This document shows, piece by piece, positions 1 to 11,622 of a DNA stretch of 64,000 nucleotides (its first letter is position 1; each line of letters begins with the position of its first letter). The translations under genes and the position numbers were made by a program. This DNA comes from Ustilago trichophora (Eukaryota; Basidiomycota; Ustilaginomycetes; Ustilaginales; Ustilaginaceae): the NCBI GenBank assembly GCA_900323505.1, contig OOIN01000015.1, positions 248,001 to 312,000 on the forward strand. Reading direction: 5' to 3'. Below the pieces are notes generated by a model. It had not been told where the DNA came from, did no database searches, and was given only the letters and a program-made list of their open reading frames with translations.

Positions 1-215
1 GGCCTACACTTAAAACCGCTTGGGGTCTTTGGATTCCCGTACAGACGATCAATATGGCCCTGGTACCCGTCAGTCAAAGATTGCTGTTCGTCAACGTGGT
101 CAGCATCTTTTGGAATACGTTTTTGAGCATGAAAAGCGCCCAAAACCAAGGGGTTAAAGGGAAAGGGGAAGAATCGGTGGAATTGACAGAGACAAAGGTG
201 GAAAAACTTGCCTAG
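1..215 (+). CDS. SYM1: Sym1/Mpv17/PMP22-family membrane protein, 3' end only
   Basis: This is a partial gene; the 5' part lies left of the window. The reading frame starts at base 3 and ends at TAG 213-215, giving 70 residues. It shows the family's C-terminal signature: W-G-L-W-x-P-x-Q, then I-N-x-x-x-V-P, then Q-R-L-L-x-V-N-V-V, and F-W-N-T-F-L-S. These match the last two membrane helices of Mpv17/PMP22 proteins and are closest in my memory to yeast Sym1, a mitochondrial inner-membrane protein needed under heat and ethanol stress. A charged tail of about 25 residues (Glu/Lys/Thr) follows the core. The family call is firm. Choosing Sym1 rather than peroxisomal PMP22 is inference from the short fragment. 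Confidence 0.8.
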   Translation, partial: PTLKTAWGLWIPVQTINMALVPVSQRLLFVNVVSIFWNTFLSMKSAQNQGVKGKGEESVELTETKVEKLA

Positions 216-988
216 TTTCATTCGGACAGGATCAATCCGATGGATGATAGATGGATTGTTCGTTAGAAGCTGCATTTCACAAGACAAGACCTATAATAAG
301 GTGGATGATGGTTAAAAATCTAGAGTGTTTGAACAACATACAGTCTATCTTTCTCAGAGCAAACATCGAAGCATCATCGATTTAACCTTTGTTCTAGCAT
401 CGTCACCACTCTTCCTCACATACACTCGCTTTCTTTTTTTCACACACTTCACCTGCACAAAACCAAGTCTCACAAACTTTTTCCTCTAGACAATCACAAT
501 CTCAGTCGATGAAATGGCCAAGAGTCTCAACGTCTCCTCTTTCTATCATTGCATATCATCTGATCACAATCAAATCTTAACTTCGACATGCAACAACCGC
601 CCCCTTTTCTTTCTTGTTCTTTCTTCAACGACTTACCTTGCATGAATGCAAGTCAATCAAATTCTACTGGTAGTGGTTTTCTTTTACTCACTGGAGACAC
701 AAGAGAGCGGTTTAGCTGCAGAAACTCGCATCTTTGCCAAGATGTCGAAAGAATCTCCATCGCTGGATGCAAAGAGACAAAAAAAAAAGGAAAATCATTG
801 GTTGGGTTTGAGTGTATGACGAAAAGCAAGATTCATGTACTTCTTACAGCAGAGGCGACGTTGGGTCGATGACATGGTATATAGTTGAAGAGCAGGATGC
901 GTTTAAGGGTCGGATTGTGAGACGGTGCAACTCATCTTGTTCTTCTTGTGAATCAAGTTTTCTGGCAGTGGATAGGCTTGAGTAAGAA
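216..988. other. Convergent intergenic region
   Basis: This holds the 3' flanks of the Sym1-like gene and of the RBM25-like gene on the other strand. It is A/T-rich with short C/T stretches. An open frame at 588-872 (+) has no recognisable product and overlaps the 3' end of the minus-strand gene, so it was not accepted. I see no RNA gene. Confidence 0.6.
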
Positions 989-3090
989 TTAGACTCGAAT
1001 ACCTTCAGCAGCAGCAAGAGAATCCACAATAACCAGCCTCCATAGTTTGGCCACGAAAGCTTCTGCTTCCTCTGCCAGAACCTACATTGTTTCGCAAACA
1101 AGAGAAAAGAAAAAGAAAACAACCCACAACAAGGTAGTAAAAAGTCAGTACCGTACTTCCTCTCCAACATCCCAAAATCAGAAAAACTTACAGGTTCAAC
1201 CGACTCAACAAGCATCTTTGCCCCAGCTCTAGACTGCAAACTTTCAATCACCACCGTCACCAACTCTTCCACCTTTTCACCCAGACTCTCTTCGATCTCT
1301 GCATCTGCCCAACGACGATATTTGGTCTGGATAAGCTGTTCGTCGACCCATTCCCATTTGGGGGAGAGGGCAAAGAGCGACGTTGTATCGCCAGGTAACG
1401 TCGCCGTAAGCTGGGCGAGCTTTGCGGATTTCTCTTCTTCGGAGAGGGTAGTGCCGAGTTGGATGTGCTTGAGTCGTCCGGTTCGCTTGGTGTGGTCTTC
1501 TTCGTCGGCGTCGCCAAGCACGGCAGGTTTACTAGCTGTTGTGGTGTGGGAGGCGGCACCGTTGGCACCACCGCCAGCGACAGCAGAGGTTGTGGTAGAA
1601 GCGTCCGTGAGGTCCAGCTTAGAAGTGCCACTGGCAAAGTTGAGCTTGATGGGCGCCAACGAACCTCCTTCTTGCACGAGTACGCCTGCTGCACGCTGCT
1701 GTTGGGTGAGTTTGGCCATTTCGGCCGCTTGCTGTGCCAAAAAGTTGTCCGTCTCCTCCTGAGCTCGAGCCTTTTCCTCTGCTTCAAGTGCACGATCGCG
1801 ATCGTCAGCTTCTTCCTCTCTGCGTCGTGCCGATGCGCGGAACTGACGCCATCGTTGTCGATCTGTATAGAAAAGCTCCTTACGGGTAGCCGAGTCGTCT
1901 CGCCAATCTTGCCATTTTCGAAGAAGCGCAACTCCTTCTCGTTGCCATTTTTCGCTTTCGGCTGAGTCTCGATCCTGCAGTTTCTCCCAATGTGCGAGAC
2001 GTTGACGTTCGCGTACGAGATAGGCGCGTTCCGAGTCGGCTGCAGCGGCTCGTGCGGCGGCTTTTTTGCGTTCTTGTCGTTGAGTCTCTTCGATCTCGTC
2101 GGCTTCTTCGGGTTCGCGTGCGGCGTCGGCTTTGGCGTCGTATGAGCTGGCCGAGTGGAAGTCGATGGGACGACGATAGCCTTGTGGGTCGTCGGCTGAG
2201 CGACCGTTTCGTGACGAGGAAGCGGCTGCAGCTGCGGCTGCTGCTTGCAGATTTTCTCTTCTGGCGCGTTCTACTGCTCTCTGTCGCTCAAATTCGGCTT
2301 CCCTTCTCCTTGTCTCTGCATCACGGGCAGCTGCGGCTTGTCGAAACTGTTCAATCTCGGAGAGCACGGTTGCACGCTGATCTTCTGGCAGCTCTTCAGG
2401 TGGTAAGTCCTTCAAATGATCGGGGACAACGTATCCTGGCTTGGAGGGATCGGTCTCGACTTCGGCATTGGGATCTGACATCTGTCTCACGATATCCTTG
2501 ACTGCCGAGAGTGCGCGATTTTCTCGACCCTTATCATCGGATGAAGCGACACGAGTTTGTTGGTACTTTTCCAGAAACTTTTTGGTTCGCTCGTCCGCTT
2601 TGACTAGCAACTTTTTGGGTGGAGCCGAAGCTTCTGCGCCCATCGAGGGCAATTCTCGGCCGTGCAGCACTTGTATGGCACGCAGCACCGAGTCTGGATC
2701 AGCATACTCGGCGAATCCGAATGCTTTGGAGGCGCGTTTGAGCGTACGCAGGTTGCCGCATGCTTCGAGGATCTTTGTCAGCCAAGAGTCGGAAATGCCG
2801 GGGGAGATGCTGCCCACAAAGAGCGTCGTTGCAACTTCGGGTGTGTTGGATGATTGGGAGGAAGAAGAAGAAGCATGTTCGGGTGCCGGAGTGCGAGTAT
2901 CGTTGTTATAGGAGGAAGTGCGCATGTGTGGACTGCCATAGCCAGAGTGCGGGGAGGCAGAGTGACCATAGCCGGCTGGAGTGTTGTTGGAGCTTCCAAT
3001 GCCAATGCCTCCGCGTGGTCTTGGTGGTAAAGGGGCCATGTTTGGGTTATGTGAGCCCTGCCAATTGGAGCCATGGCCTCGACGCGACAT
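989..3090 (-). CDS. RBM25: RBM25/Snu71-type splicing factor (RRM and PWI domains), one intron
   Basis: Predicted product is 663 residues from two exons, complement(1192-3090) and complement(989-1081). The 110-nt intron 1082-1191 has GTAAGT at its donor and TGTAG at its acceptor. Without splicing, the frame runs into low-complexity sequence; with it, the C-terminal domain is complete. Residues 1-85 are Gly/Ser/Pro-rich. An RRM spans about 88-160, with RNP2-like T-L-F-V-G-S and RNP1-like K-A-F-G-F-A-E-Y. A long Arg/Glu coiled coil fills about 240-460. A PWI domain spans about 577-655, ending V-A-K-L-W-R-L-V-I. RBM25 (human) and Snu71 (yeast) have this order and act with U1 snRNP in 5' splice-site choice. 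The ATG at 3088-3090 is the first in frame. The family call is strong; the exact orthologue is less sure. Confidence 0.85.
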
Positions 3091-3863
3091 GTCCGCTAGA
3101 GATGGAGGAACGGCTCAGTTCCAGAAGCGTAGCTTGATGTGCAAGGATCAAGAGGTAAAGGAAGGAAGCGCAACGAGCATCTTGCCAAAACCGACTTCCG
3201 CACTTCTCTCAGCAAAGCGAAGCAAGGGTCCTGTGTTGTCAACGCATCGATCGGCTCGGATCTGGTACGATTTGTGTGATCTGATCAAGTTACAGCGTGG
3301 AAGGCAAACCAGCCAAAAGGTGCGCCTCCTTGCTGTGAAATTGACCAAAAAAAAAAAGAGCAAAATGAATTAGAGATCTCTCAACAAGAAGAGAGTGTTC
3401 AAGTGCCAAATTCAACCAAACTCAACTCGGATCTTCCAGAGACACATACACAGTTGAGAATTGGCTCGACCGGGAAACGCTGCACTGCACACACACACAC
3501 ACTCTCTCTCCGCGCTGATTACAGATTGGGACTGCTCAGCTCAAGTGCCAGTTGCCAGTTGCCAGTTGCCAGGTGTCGTGTTCTCAGACCAACAGCTTCC
3601 AGCTTTCCACTCTCGGCTTTGGTCTCACTTCTTCCTTTTCCATCTCTCCCTCTCATCCCATTTCCATCATTCGCACTCTGGCTCATCCATCTCATCCCAT
3701 TCTAGAGTCAAGAGCAGGCTCCTTTCAACCAACCACAATTGCCACGCAACCCATCCATCACCTCGAAAGCCTGGATTCGTATATCCTTTCATCTAGAACA
3801 AACACGCGGTAACGCTACTCTATACCCCAGCATCCCAGCTCGTCTGAGCTTTTCCCTCTAAAA
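3091..3863. promoter_or_regulatory. Divergent promoter region of the RBM25-like gene and SEC24
   Basis: The two genes are transcribed away from each other from this 773-bp region. It contains a poly-A run near 3347, a short CA repeat near 3488-3500, four tandem copies of a GTTGCCA unit at about 3544-3571 and a pyrimidine-rich stretch before SEC24 (about 3590-3720). The pyrimidine stretch is typical of fungal transcription start regions. No TATA box was clear. Confidence 0.5.
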
Positions 3864-6800
3864 ATGGCTCAGCCACCTCCTCAGCTGCCTCCCGGTTGGG
3901 TCACCCAGTGGGATCAGAATGCCGGTCGTCAGGTCTTTGTAGAGACAGCAACAGGCAGAACCAGCTGGCAGCCACCCACCGCCGCTCCTGGAGGAGCTCC
4001 TCCCCCTCACCACCACCACCAGCAGCAGCAGCAGCAGCAGCGTCCCACTCATCCCCAAGGTCAAGCACGAATGTCGATGCCTCAGATTCAGCCCCCTCCA
4101 GGCATGCGAGGCCCTTCATTGAGTCCCATCCCTTCTCATGGTCCTGGTGCTCCCGTCAGCCCTCCCACCGCCGGTGCTCCTACCCCCGCTTCCATCGGTC
4201 CTGGTGCCAGCCGAAGACGTGCATACCCCACTGCACATCTCGCTGCCAACAGTATCAGCTATGCTGGCGGTTTCGACGCTGGTGCTACTGCCGGTGCTGG
4301 CTACCCTGGCGCCCAAGATGCTCAGCCTCAGCTCTTCACCCCTGGTGCTCCTGAGCCACAGATTCCCTCTCCTTATGCTGCTCAGCAGCAGCAGCAGCCT
4401 GCTCCTGGCGCTCCCGGTATGGTTCCTGCTCCAGGTGCTCCCGCTGGCGCTGGTGTCGCTCCTGGCTATGCTGCCGGCGGTGTTCAGGGCCTCACCAACC
4501 AGTTCCAAGGCATGGGTATGGGCGGCGGTATGGCTGGCGGAATGGCGCAAAAGTTCAGCACCCTTCAGACCGTCAACATCAGCGGTGTCCAGCCCAACGT
4601 CAACGACCTCGAACGTCCTCCTCCCGAGATTCGACTGCCTCCCAACGCATGCGTCTCGACCAACCCCAAGGCCAACGCCGACCCCTCTTACCAGCGATGT
4701 ACCCTCAACGCCATCCCCACCACCTCTTCGCTCCTTCAAAAGTCCAAGATCCCCCTTGGTCTCATCCTTTCGCCCTACCGATCCGTTCGCGAGGCTGACG
4801 GCGACGAGCCCGTTCCTGTCGTCACCGACACTGTCATTGCACGATGCCGCAGGTGCCGAACCTACATCAACCCTTACGTCACTTTTATCGAGAACGGCAA
4901 CCGTTGGAAGTGCTGCATGTGCAACATCAGCAACGAGGTCCCTCAGCTCTTCGACTGGAACTCCGAGACCAACCAGCCCGCCGACCGATGGCAGCGTCCC
5001 GAGCTCAACCACAGTGTTGTCGAATTCATCGCTCCGCGTGAATACATGGTCCGACCTCCCCAGCCTCCCGTCTACACTTTCCTCATCGACGTCAGCTACC
5101 AGGCCATCAACAGCGGCATGGTCGCTACCGCCGCTCGTACCATCCTCGAAACGCTTGACCGCCTGCCAAACTCGGACAACCGTGCCAAGATCTGCATTAT
5201 TGGTGTCGACACCAGTCTCCACTTCTTCAGCATCACTCCCGAGAGCACCGAACCCGAGATGCTCGTCGTCAGCGACTTGGACGACGTCTTCTTGCCCAAG
5301 CCCAACGATTTGCTCGTCAACTTGACCGAATGCAGGGCTGGTGTCGAGGCTTTGCTCCAGAGGTTGGGTGACATGTACAAGGACTCACTCGTCACTGGAT
5401 CGGCGCTCGGTGCTGCTCTGCAAGCTGCTTACAAGCTCATCTCGCCCATCGGTGGTAAGATTATGGTCCTCACCGCTTCGCTCCCCAGCGTTGGTCCTGG
5501 TGCGCTCAAGAACCGTGAGGATCCCAAGTTGCTCGGTACCGCCAAGGAGAGCACTTTGCTTGGCGCCGCCTCGTCGTTCTACAAGACCTTCCCTATCGAC
5601 TGCTCCCGATCGCAGGTCTCGGTGGATATGTTCCTCTTTGCCTCTTCGTACACCGACGTGGCGACGCTCTCGTGCCTGCCGCGCTACACTGGTGGTCAGA
5701 CCTTCTTCTACCCGGCCTTCCACGCTGGTCGCTCCGAGGACGCCGTCAAGTTCTCTCACGAGTTTTCGGAAGTGCTTTCGAGCCCCATCAGCTACGAAGC
5801 CGTGTTGCGTCTGCGTGCTACCAAGGGTATCCGCGCCACCGCTTTCCACGGCAACTTTTTCGTGCGATCCACCGACCTGCTCGCCTTGCCCGCTGTGCCT
5901 CTGGACCAGAACTATGCGATCGAGTGCGAGATCGAGGAGACCATCAATGCGCCGTTTGTCGTCTTCCAGTCGGTCGTTCTGCACAGTACCAGCTCTGGTG
6001 AGCGTCGCATTCGCGTTGTCAACCTGGCGCTGCCTACTACCAGCTCCATGTCGGAGGTGTATGCCAACGCCGATCAGGTCGCCATTGCCACCTTGCTCGC
6101 CGACAAGGCTGTGGAGCGTTCGATCCACTCGCGTCTCGAAGATGCCCGCGATGCCCTGTTCAACAAGCTCGTCGACATTTTCTCGACGTACAAGTCGACC
6201 ATGACTTCGGCCGGTAGCGGTGCCAGCCCGCAATTGAGCATTGCTCAGAACATGGCTCAGCTTCCCTTGCTCGTGTTGGCTTTGCTCAAGCACGTCGGTA
6301 TTCGTCAATCTTCCTCGATCCCCTCGGATCTGCGTGCTTACGCACAGGCGCTCTTGACCACGCTCCCAGCACAGCAGTTGGTGCCTTACCTGCACCCCAA
6401 CTTCTACTGCCTTCACAACATGGCTCCCGAAGCAGGCACCACCGTGGCCGAAAAGGGCTTTGTGATGCCATCCAAGCTCAACCTCTCTTCGGAGCGATTC
6501 GAACGTCATGGACTGTACCTGATCGAAGATGGACAAAACATTTTCCTGTGGGTTGGACGGGAAGCTGTACCCCAGCTCTGCCTCGACGTCTTTGACGCGG
6601 CCACGTACAACGCCCTTCGAGGTGGCAAGACCACCCTGCCCAAGTTGGACAACAGCATGAACCAGCGAGTCAACGCCATCGTCCAGCGCATCAGGGAGAG
6701 CAGAAGGGGACCTTACAGACAGCATCTGTACGTGGTCAAAGAGGATGGAGAGCCAAGTCTGAGATTGTGGGCCTTGAGCTTGTTGATCGAAGACAGGTTC

Positions 6801-6866
6801 GAACAGACGCCGAGCTACATGCAGTTTATCGGACAGCTGCGGGACAAGGTGAATGGTGGATCGTGA
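3864..6866 (+). CDS. SEC24: COPII coat subunit Sec24 with N-terminal WW-like module
   Basis: This is 1000 residues with no intron. Sec24 selects cargo in the COPII coat that buds vesicles from the endoplasmic reticulum, working with Sec23. Residues about 8-37 resemble a WW domain (L-P-P-G-W at the start, T-S-W-Q-P-P at the end). A Pro/Gly/Gln/Ala-rich region follows to about 230. The Sec23/24 zinc finger has two C-x2-C pairs (about residues 326-353). The trunk (vWA-like) domain starts near 400 with V-Y-T-F-L-I-D-V-S. Beta-sandwich and helical domains follow, then a gelsolin-like domain from about 866 ([16 protein letters not shown]). Overall length is near that of other Sec24 proteins. The WW module is unusual for this family as I know it. 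Confidence 0.95.
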   Translation: MAQPPPQLPPGWVTQWDQNAGRQVFVETATGRTSWQPPTAAPGGAPPPHHHHQQQQQQQRPTHPQGQARMSMPQIQPPPGMRGPSLSPIPSHGPGAPVSPPTAGAPTPASIGPGASRRRAYPTAHLAANSISYAGGFDAGATAGAGYPGAQDAQPQLFTPGAPEPQIPSPYAAQQQQQPAPGAPGMVPAPGAPAGAGVAPGYAAGGVQGLTNQFQGMGMGGGMAGGMAQKFSTLQTVNISGVQPNVNDLERPPPEIRLPPNACVSTNPKANADPSYQRCTLNAIPTTSSLLQKSKIPLGLILSPYRSVREADGDEPVPVVTDTVIARCRRCRTYINPYVTFIENGNRWKCCMCNISNEVPQLFDWNSETNQPADRWQRPELNHSVVEFIAPREYMVRPPQPPVYTFLIDVSYQAINSGMVATAARTILETLDRLPNSDNRAKICIIGVDTSLHFFSITPESTEPEMLVVSDLDDVFLPKPNDLLVNLTECRAGVEALLQRLGDMYKDSLVTGSALGAALQAAYKLISPIGGKIMVLTASLPSVGPGALKNREDPKLLGTAKESTLLGAASSFYKTFPIDCSRSQVSVDMFLFASSYTDVATLSCLPRYTGGQTFFYPAFHAGRSEDAVKFSHEFSEVLSSPISYEAVLRLRATKGIRATAFHGNFFVRSTDLLALPAVPLDQNYAIECEIEETINAPFVVFQSVVLHSTSSGERRIRVVNLALPTTSSMSEVYANADQVAIATLLADKAVERSIHSRLEDARDALFNKLVDIFSTYKSTMTSAGSGASPQLSIAQNMAQLPLLVLALLKHVGIRQSSSIPSDLRAYAQALLTTLPAQQLVPYLHPNFYCLHNMAPEAGTTVAEKGFVMPSKLNLSSERFERHGLYLIEDGQNIFLWVGREAVPQLCLDVFDAATYNALRGGKTTLPKLDNSMNQRVNAIVQRIRESRRGPYRQHLYVVKEDGEPSLRLWALSLLIEDRFEQTPSYMQFIGQLRDKVNGGS

Positions 6867-7824
6867 GTGAACCAACTTTGCCGCGTCAAGTTCTCCTCGA
6901 CTCACACTTTCAGGAGATTGCGTGTCTCTCCTGATACACATATGTCAATACCAGTTTGTGTTGTTTATGCTTTGATCCGGCTTTGTGACTGTATAATTGT
7001 GGGAGAAGATGATTTGAGAGCGAGGAAGAAGGAGGAGGTGTTCTGTGTTGCGGGAGTGTAGAGAGTCGCGTGAGCTGCTGTAGGGCCAGAAAATGCTTTT
7101 TTTTCAAAATTCAGAAGGTCGAGAGACACGCGCGTGTTGGGGCGGGGGAGCGCGCGCCTTTTTCTGGAGACCAACACTTTTCTTTTCTTTTTTCTTCTTC
7201 CTTTTGGTGCAGTTTCTTCATGCCTCTTTGAGGGTTCCTTTAATCCCTCATGGTGATGATTGAGACTCGGAATTTTGTATATGACAAGCTCGGCTGTATA
7301 TGTATGGTTGAGCGAGCGATACGAGGATGAGAAAATGGAGTGTTGGTACAGCGGGCGAGTGTTGGGAGCCGTGCGGCAGGACAAAAAAAAAAAAAAAAAG
7401 GTGAGAGCATAGAGGCCAGGCGCGCGTTTTTTTGTTTCTCGGTCTGCGCTCTCTCGCTCTCTCTCTACGACCGAGCCAGTCACAGCTTCACAGCTTCACG
7501 GCCCGCAATTCCATTTGCCGCTTTGTCTTTTTTGTGTGGTCGCGAATCGACCGCAAATGTAAGTAACACTTTGCCTTTCTGCCATCAACTCCCTTCGTTT
7601 ATCATATCCGCGCTCCTTCCCACCTTTCTTTCATCCATCATTGCCACGCACACCTAACGGAAACATACATCTCTCCCTCGCAGATACAGCTCTTCCTCCC
7701 TTTCGCCGCCGACGTCCCACGAGAAAAACACTTCCGATACGAACCAAATCAAACAAGCATCGACTTGGATTTTTTCAGGTCCACGAGAACACAGCATAGC
7801 CAAACCAAAAGCACACCTTCCACA
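6867..7824. promoter_or_regulatory. SEC24 3' flank and CKS1 promoter/5' leader
   Basis: This contains a 17-bp poly-A run at 7383-7399 and C/T-rich stretches at 7440-7470. A possible 5'-UTR intron spans 7559-7683: GTAAGT at the donor, a C/T-rich tract and CTCGCAG at the acceptor, ending 141 bp before the CKS1 ATG. The bases around its donor also form a minimal upstream ATG-TAA, which splicing would remove. No other gene is seen. Confidence 0.4.
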
Positions 7825-8933
7825 ATGTCGAAAGAGGAAGCGGCTAAAGAGCCTACTTACGACGACTATGTTGAACGGTAAGTCACTCACCATCACCCTT
7901 ATCGCCTGGGGGAGAGAATGGCTCTACTCAGATTCGCTTCCCCAGCACTCGTGGAGAGACGCATACTGACACAAACAATCACCACACTTGTCGATCCTCT
8001 TCTTGGCTGATGGTAACGAATCGACCGATCGATGGTGTTTCTCAAACGACAAACAGGATTCACTATAGCGACAAATACAACGATGACGAGTGGGAGTATA
8101 GGTACGTTTCCTCTGCGTCGTTCTTGCAACTCACCGGACGCTTGATGTGCGACTGGCGATGCTGAGGATCCCTTTACAGAGCGATTGCGTTCAATCCCAG
8201 CATCACCCGCCGCTCCCGCTTCACACAATCACACAACCTCGAACACCATCTCACTGACCTCTCCATTCCCCTTTGCCATGCCACACCTACCAATCCAACG
8301 ACCTCTCTCTCTCTCTCGTCAAACCTGCCAAACAACCCTCCCGTACTCCTCTGCACAACAACTCGGCCTCGCTCCTCTACACACAGACACGTAATTCTGC
8401 CAAAACCAATGCTCAAACTGCTCCCAGAGACGTACTTCGACCCGTCGGAACCAGGCGTCCTACGCATCCTCAGCGTCAAAGAGTGGCGCGACATCGGCAT
8501 CACCCAGAGCATGGGATGGGAGCATTACGAGGTGCATGCGCCCGAGCCTCACATTTTGCTGTTTAGGCGTGAGAAGGATTTTTTGGAAAAGGTGAGTTCA
8601 AGATCGACGAGAGGATGTACTATAAGAAGGGCGCATGGAATGGAAATATGATGGAGCGGTAAGCGATGGTGGGAAGGATTCAAGGAGAGGAGGTGGATGG
8701 CGTAAAGATGGTATGACTGGGTTGGCGGGGGGAGAAGGATCCGGTCTCTAAAAACTGCAATGGTGTACATACCCTACCTGGGCCCGTTCCAACTCTCTCT
8801 CTCTCTCTCTCGCACACACGCTCTGACACAACTGACCATCAACTTCTATCCACAACAGTATCAAGCTCAAGCACAAGCTCAGGCAGCAGCCCAACAGCAG
8901 CAACAGCAAGCAGTTGCGAATGGTAAAAAGTAA
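7825..8933 (+). CDS. CKS1: Cyclin-dependent kinase regulatory subunit Cks1/Suc1, four exons
   Basis: Exons are 7825-7877, 8057-8101, 8387-8591 and 8859-8933, giving 125 residues with correct phase across all junctions. Donors are GTAAGT, GTACGT and GTGAGT; all acceptors are CAG. The spliced protein shows the Cks signature: H-Y-S-D-K-Y near the start, D-D-E-W-E-Y-R-H-V-I-L-P-K, then F-R-R-E-K-D. Cks proteins bind Cdk1 and dock phosphorylated substrates. The last exon encodes a Gln/Ala-rich tail of about 24 residues; yeast Cks1 also has a Gln-rich tail. The first exons are only 53 and 45 nt, so no single long open frame shows this gene. Confidence 0.92.
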
Positions 8934-9360
8934 CATTTTCAATTTGGTTTCGTGTTTTTTTTTTTTACTCGAAATTCAAGTTTGGTTGACTTTGTGCGTG
9001 TTGGTGTGTGTGTGAAGGGGAGAGAGAGAGAGATTGATGTGTAAGTTGTTTGGTGAGATGTACTGGAGTGTTTGTGGATGGGAAATGTTTAGAGTCAGAT
9101 ATTGGAGGTGAAAGTATTGACGTTACATGTTTCGTTCAAGTGTTCAAATATGATCAAGAGATGAGGTCTTTTGGACAATCTTGCTGTCAAGTTCAACAAA
9201 TGTCTTCAAAACTTCTCTTTGTTCAACCCGACTCACAAACACACGCAAGATTGCGATAAATAACATGTTGAGATTAGCGAAACGTTTCCAGAATAAAGCA
9301 ACATGAGTCTCAATTCCAATCAAAGTGAGAAAAAGCAAAGAAGGAAGCGTGGTGGAAGGA
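8934..9360. other. Convergent intergenic region
   Basis: This lies between the 3' ends of CKS1 (+) and the peroxiredoxin gene (-). It holds a T run near 8958 and short GT and GA repeats near 9003-9035. I see no gene. Confidence 0.6.
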
Positions 9361-11622
9361 TTAATCCTCGATCTCTACCCCACCAAAAGTATGTGTAGAA
9401 TCAGCGATACTTGGCGAGTACTCGTATTCGCTCGCAGCCTGATCGTACGCCGACATCATGGAAGCTGAAAGGCTTGGAGTGTTGGAGTGTCTCCTTTCCA
9501 TTGCTTGTGCCTTTGCTTCGTCAATTCCCACGTAGCTGGTGTGATGGGCAAACGTGGTGGAAAGGGAAGGGGAGGGATGACCGTTTGTGGTTCTGAGGGG
9601 CGCGCGCGAGGACCAGGTTATGGAGGGGGAGGGTGGGGTTGGAGGAGGTAGGTGGTGAGGCGCTGCTGGTTGTGGAGGTAGAGGACGACGTGTTGGGGTG
9701 GTTTTCGAGGTGGAGGTGGTCCCATTGGTGAGGGAGGGCTTGCGTGTTGACTCTGGCCCAGAAGGCGGCTGGGTGCCATTTGGTTGAGCTTCACCACTCT
9801 CCTCGCCGACCGCTGCCGTTCCTGACACCACCGTTTGGCTGGTGGTGGGAGACGAGGGCATTGCCTGTTTCTGCAGCCTTGCCGAGGCAGCAGCAGCAAC
9901 GGCTCCGCCTGCTGCTGTGACATTCCTCGCACTTGGTCTCGGCGGGACAGGCAAAGATGAAGCCCCAGCAGCGGTCGAATACGCCGAATCCGATGAAGCA
10001 TCCCTACCACGCCTGTCCGTTACCGTCGCCATCGAGTCGACACTCCTCTCGCCTTTGGCAGATGGCAGTAGAGGCATCCTTGCAATGTTGCCGTTGGCGT
10101 ATACAGTTCCGACGTCCTCGGCTTTGCCAAATGCGTCTGGGGAGAGGGTCAGGCGGGAATCAATCGAAGCATCCGCAGCGGCAGCGGCAACGACGGCAGA
10201 AGCGTTCTCGATGGATGCCTTTTTGAGCAGCGAGCTGGATCTCGCGCTGGTGACTATCGAGTTGGAGGCGGTTACACCGTTGCCATTCGCCATTACTTCA
10301 CGACGACGTGCAGAAGTCGAACGCTCCAGCTCTGTAGAGCTTGCAGCAATGCCATTCTTGATCGCAGCAGCAAGCGTCGCGGCATGTGCAGAGTCACGCG
10401 ATCCAGGACCTGGCGAAGTATGACTTGTCTCTCCGGTCGAAATGGACCGAGCCGAAATAGTCGAAGGAGTAGCCCAGCCCGAACCAGACCCTGATCCTTG
10501 CCTCGAATGCGGGCTGCGTTGATCAGCAAAGTCTTTGACATTCACCATCGCGCCATCGGGTTGCTCGTCCAATCGGAGCGACCGCACTCGAGCAGCCACC
10601 TTGTCCGTCGACCTAGCCGCACGCGCGGCAGGATCCACGATCTTGGATTGGCGCTGTCGATCGCGCGATACATCGTCAAAGCTGCGATTGGTAAACTTGT
10701 AATCGACGTGCAGAGGTTCGTCGTACATCCCGTTGGACGACGCGTTGGGCCGCAACCAGGCCTTGAGGTTGCGACGAGACTTGACTCTTGAGACGGATCC
10801 TGATGCATTTGCTTCCGCAGCGATAGAGAGCGAAGTCGACTTTGGATCTTGCAGAGGCTTGGATGATGTGTTTGTGTTTGACTTCTTGGACTTGGCGGCT
10901 GCTGGTGCGGCACCATGACGAGGGGCGGAGGCAATGCCACGAGAGGGGATAGCATCTCCGTAGACTACCTTGACATTGCGGGTGAGCTCATCGCAGGCCA
11001 CTGAATCGTCTGCGTCGTGTTCCATGTAGAATCGTTCTCGTCCTGAAAGTTCATGCTCGATGCGACAGAGCCACTTTTCGGCAAAGTTGCGATGACCTTG
11101 ATAGTCCCATACACCATCGAGCATTGCCCTTACGACGCCCTCGTGGTCGATGATGAATGTGCACCTGCCGTCGATGAGACCCAACAAACCTCTTCCAACA
11201 CCCCAAGCATCCATGATTTGACGATTCGAGTCGTGCAAGATACGGAATCCGAGATGGTGCTCGTCCACAAAGCGTTTGGATCGAGAGGGGGGATCCTGGG
11301 AAATGCCGATGACTAGAGCGTTGAGATCGTTAAAGATGGGTGATGCTCCGACAGCATCGCGAAAAGAGCAGCTCTCCTTTGTGCAATGTGGTGAACCAGC
11401 CAGAGGGAAGAAATAGAGCACTATGGGGCGGCCAAGTTCGATGGTAGCGTGCAAGGAAACGTCGCGGCCGAGGTGATCCTTTGCGATAATCTCTGGTGCG
11501 GGATGGCCGATTAGAGGTGAGTTCTTCTCCTTTGCCGGGATTTTGAGCGCAGCACCTGCTGCTGTGAGGATGCTCCTCTCACCCGCGATGGGGAATGCTG
11601 GTACGCGTGGAAGGTGCGGCAT
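9361..11622 (-). CDS. PrxQ/BCP-type peroxiredoxin with very long disordered C-terminal tail
   Basis: This is 753 residues, no intron. The start is the ATG at 11620-11622; the frame stays open for 33 more codons upstream but only from a GTG. Residues about 34-200 form an AhpC/TSA-PrxQ domain. The active-site motif S-P-H-C-T-K-E-S-C-S-F-R-D carries the peroxidatic Cys80 and a second Cys85 at the PrxQ spacing, so catalysis should be possible. His replaces the usual Gly before Cys80. The remaining 550 or so residues are Ser/Ala/Pro/Thr-rich, with Arg-Ser clusters and no recognised domain. Typical PrxQ proteins are 150-220 residues. The tail may serve in localisation or phosphorylation; that is inference. 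The domain call is firm. Confidence 0.8.
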   Translation of the reverse strand: MPHLPRVPAFPIAGERSILTAAGAALKIPAKEKNSPLIGHPAPEIIAKDHLGRDVSLHATIELGRPIVLYFFPLAGSPHCTKESCSFRDAVGASPIFNDLNALVIGISQDPPSRSKRFVDEHHLGFRILHDSNRQIMDAWGVGRGLLGLIDGRCTFIIDHEGVVRAMLDGVWDYQGHRNFAEKWLCRIEHELSGRERFYMEHDADDSVACDELTRNVKVVYGDAIPSRGIASAPRHGAAPAAAKSKKSNTNTSSKPLQDPKSTSLSIAAEANASGSVSRVKSRRNLKAWLRPNASSNGMYDEPLHVDYKFTNRSFDDVSRDRQRQSKIVDPAARAARSTDKVAARVRSLRLDEQPDGAMVNVKDFADQRSPHSRQGSGSGSGWATPSTISARSISTGETSHTSPGPGSRDSAHAATLAAAIKNGIAASSTELERSTSARRREVMANGNGVTASNSIVTSARSSSLLKKASIENASAVVAAAAADASIDSRLTLSPDAFGKAEDVGTVYANGNIARMPLLPSAKGERSVDSMATVTDRRGRDASSDSAYSTAAGASSLPVPPRPSARNVTAAGGAVAAAASARLQKQAMPSSPTTSQTVVSGTAAVGEESGEAQPNGTQPPSGPESTRKPSLTNGTTSTSKTTPTRRPLPPQPAAPHHLPPPTPPSPSITWSSRAPLRTTNGHPSPSLSTTFAHHTSYVGIDEAKAQAMERRHSNTPSLSASMMSAYDQAASEYEYSPSIADSTHTFGGVEIED

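Noticed and set aside
588..872. 94-codon open frame on the plus strand
   Set aside because: No recognisable product; it overlaps the tail region of the RBM25-like gene's 3' flank and has chance-like composition.
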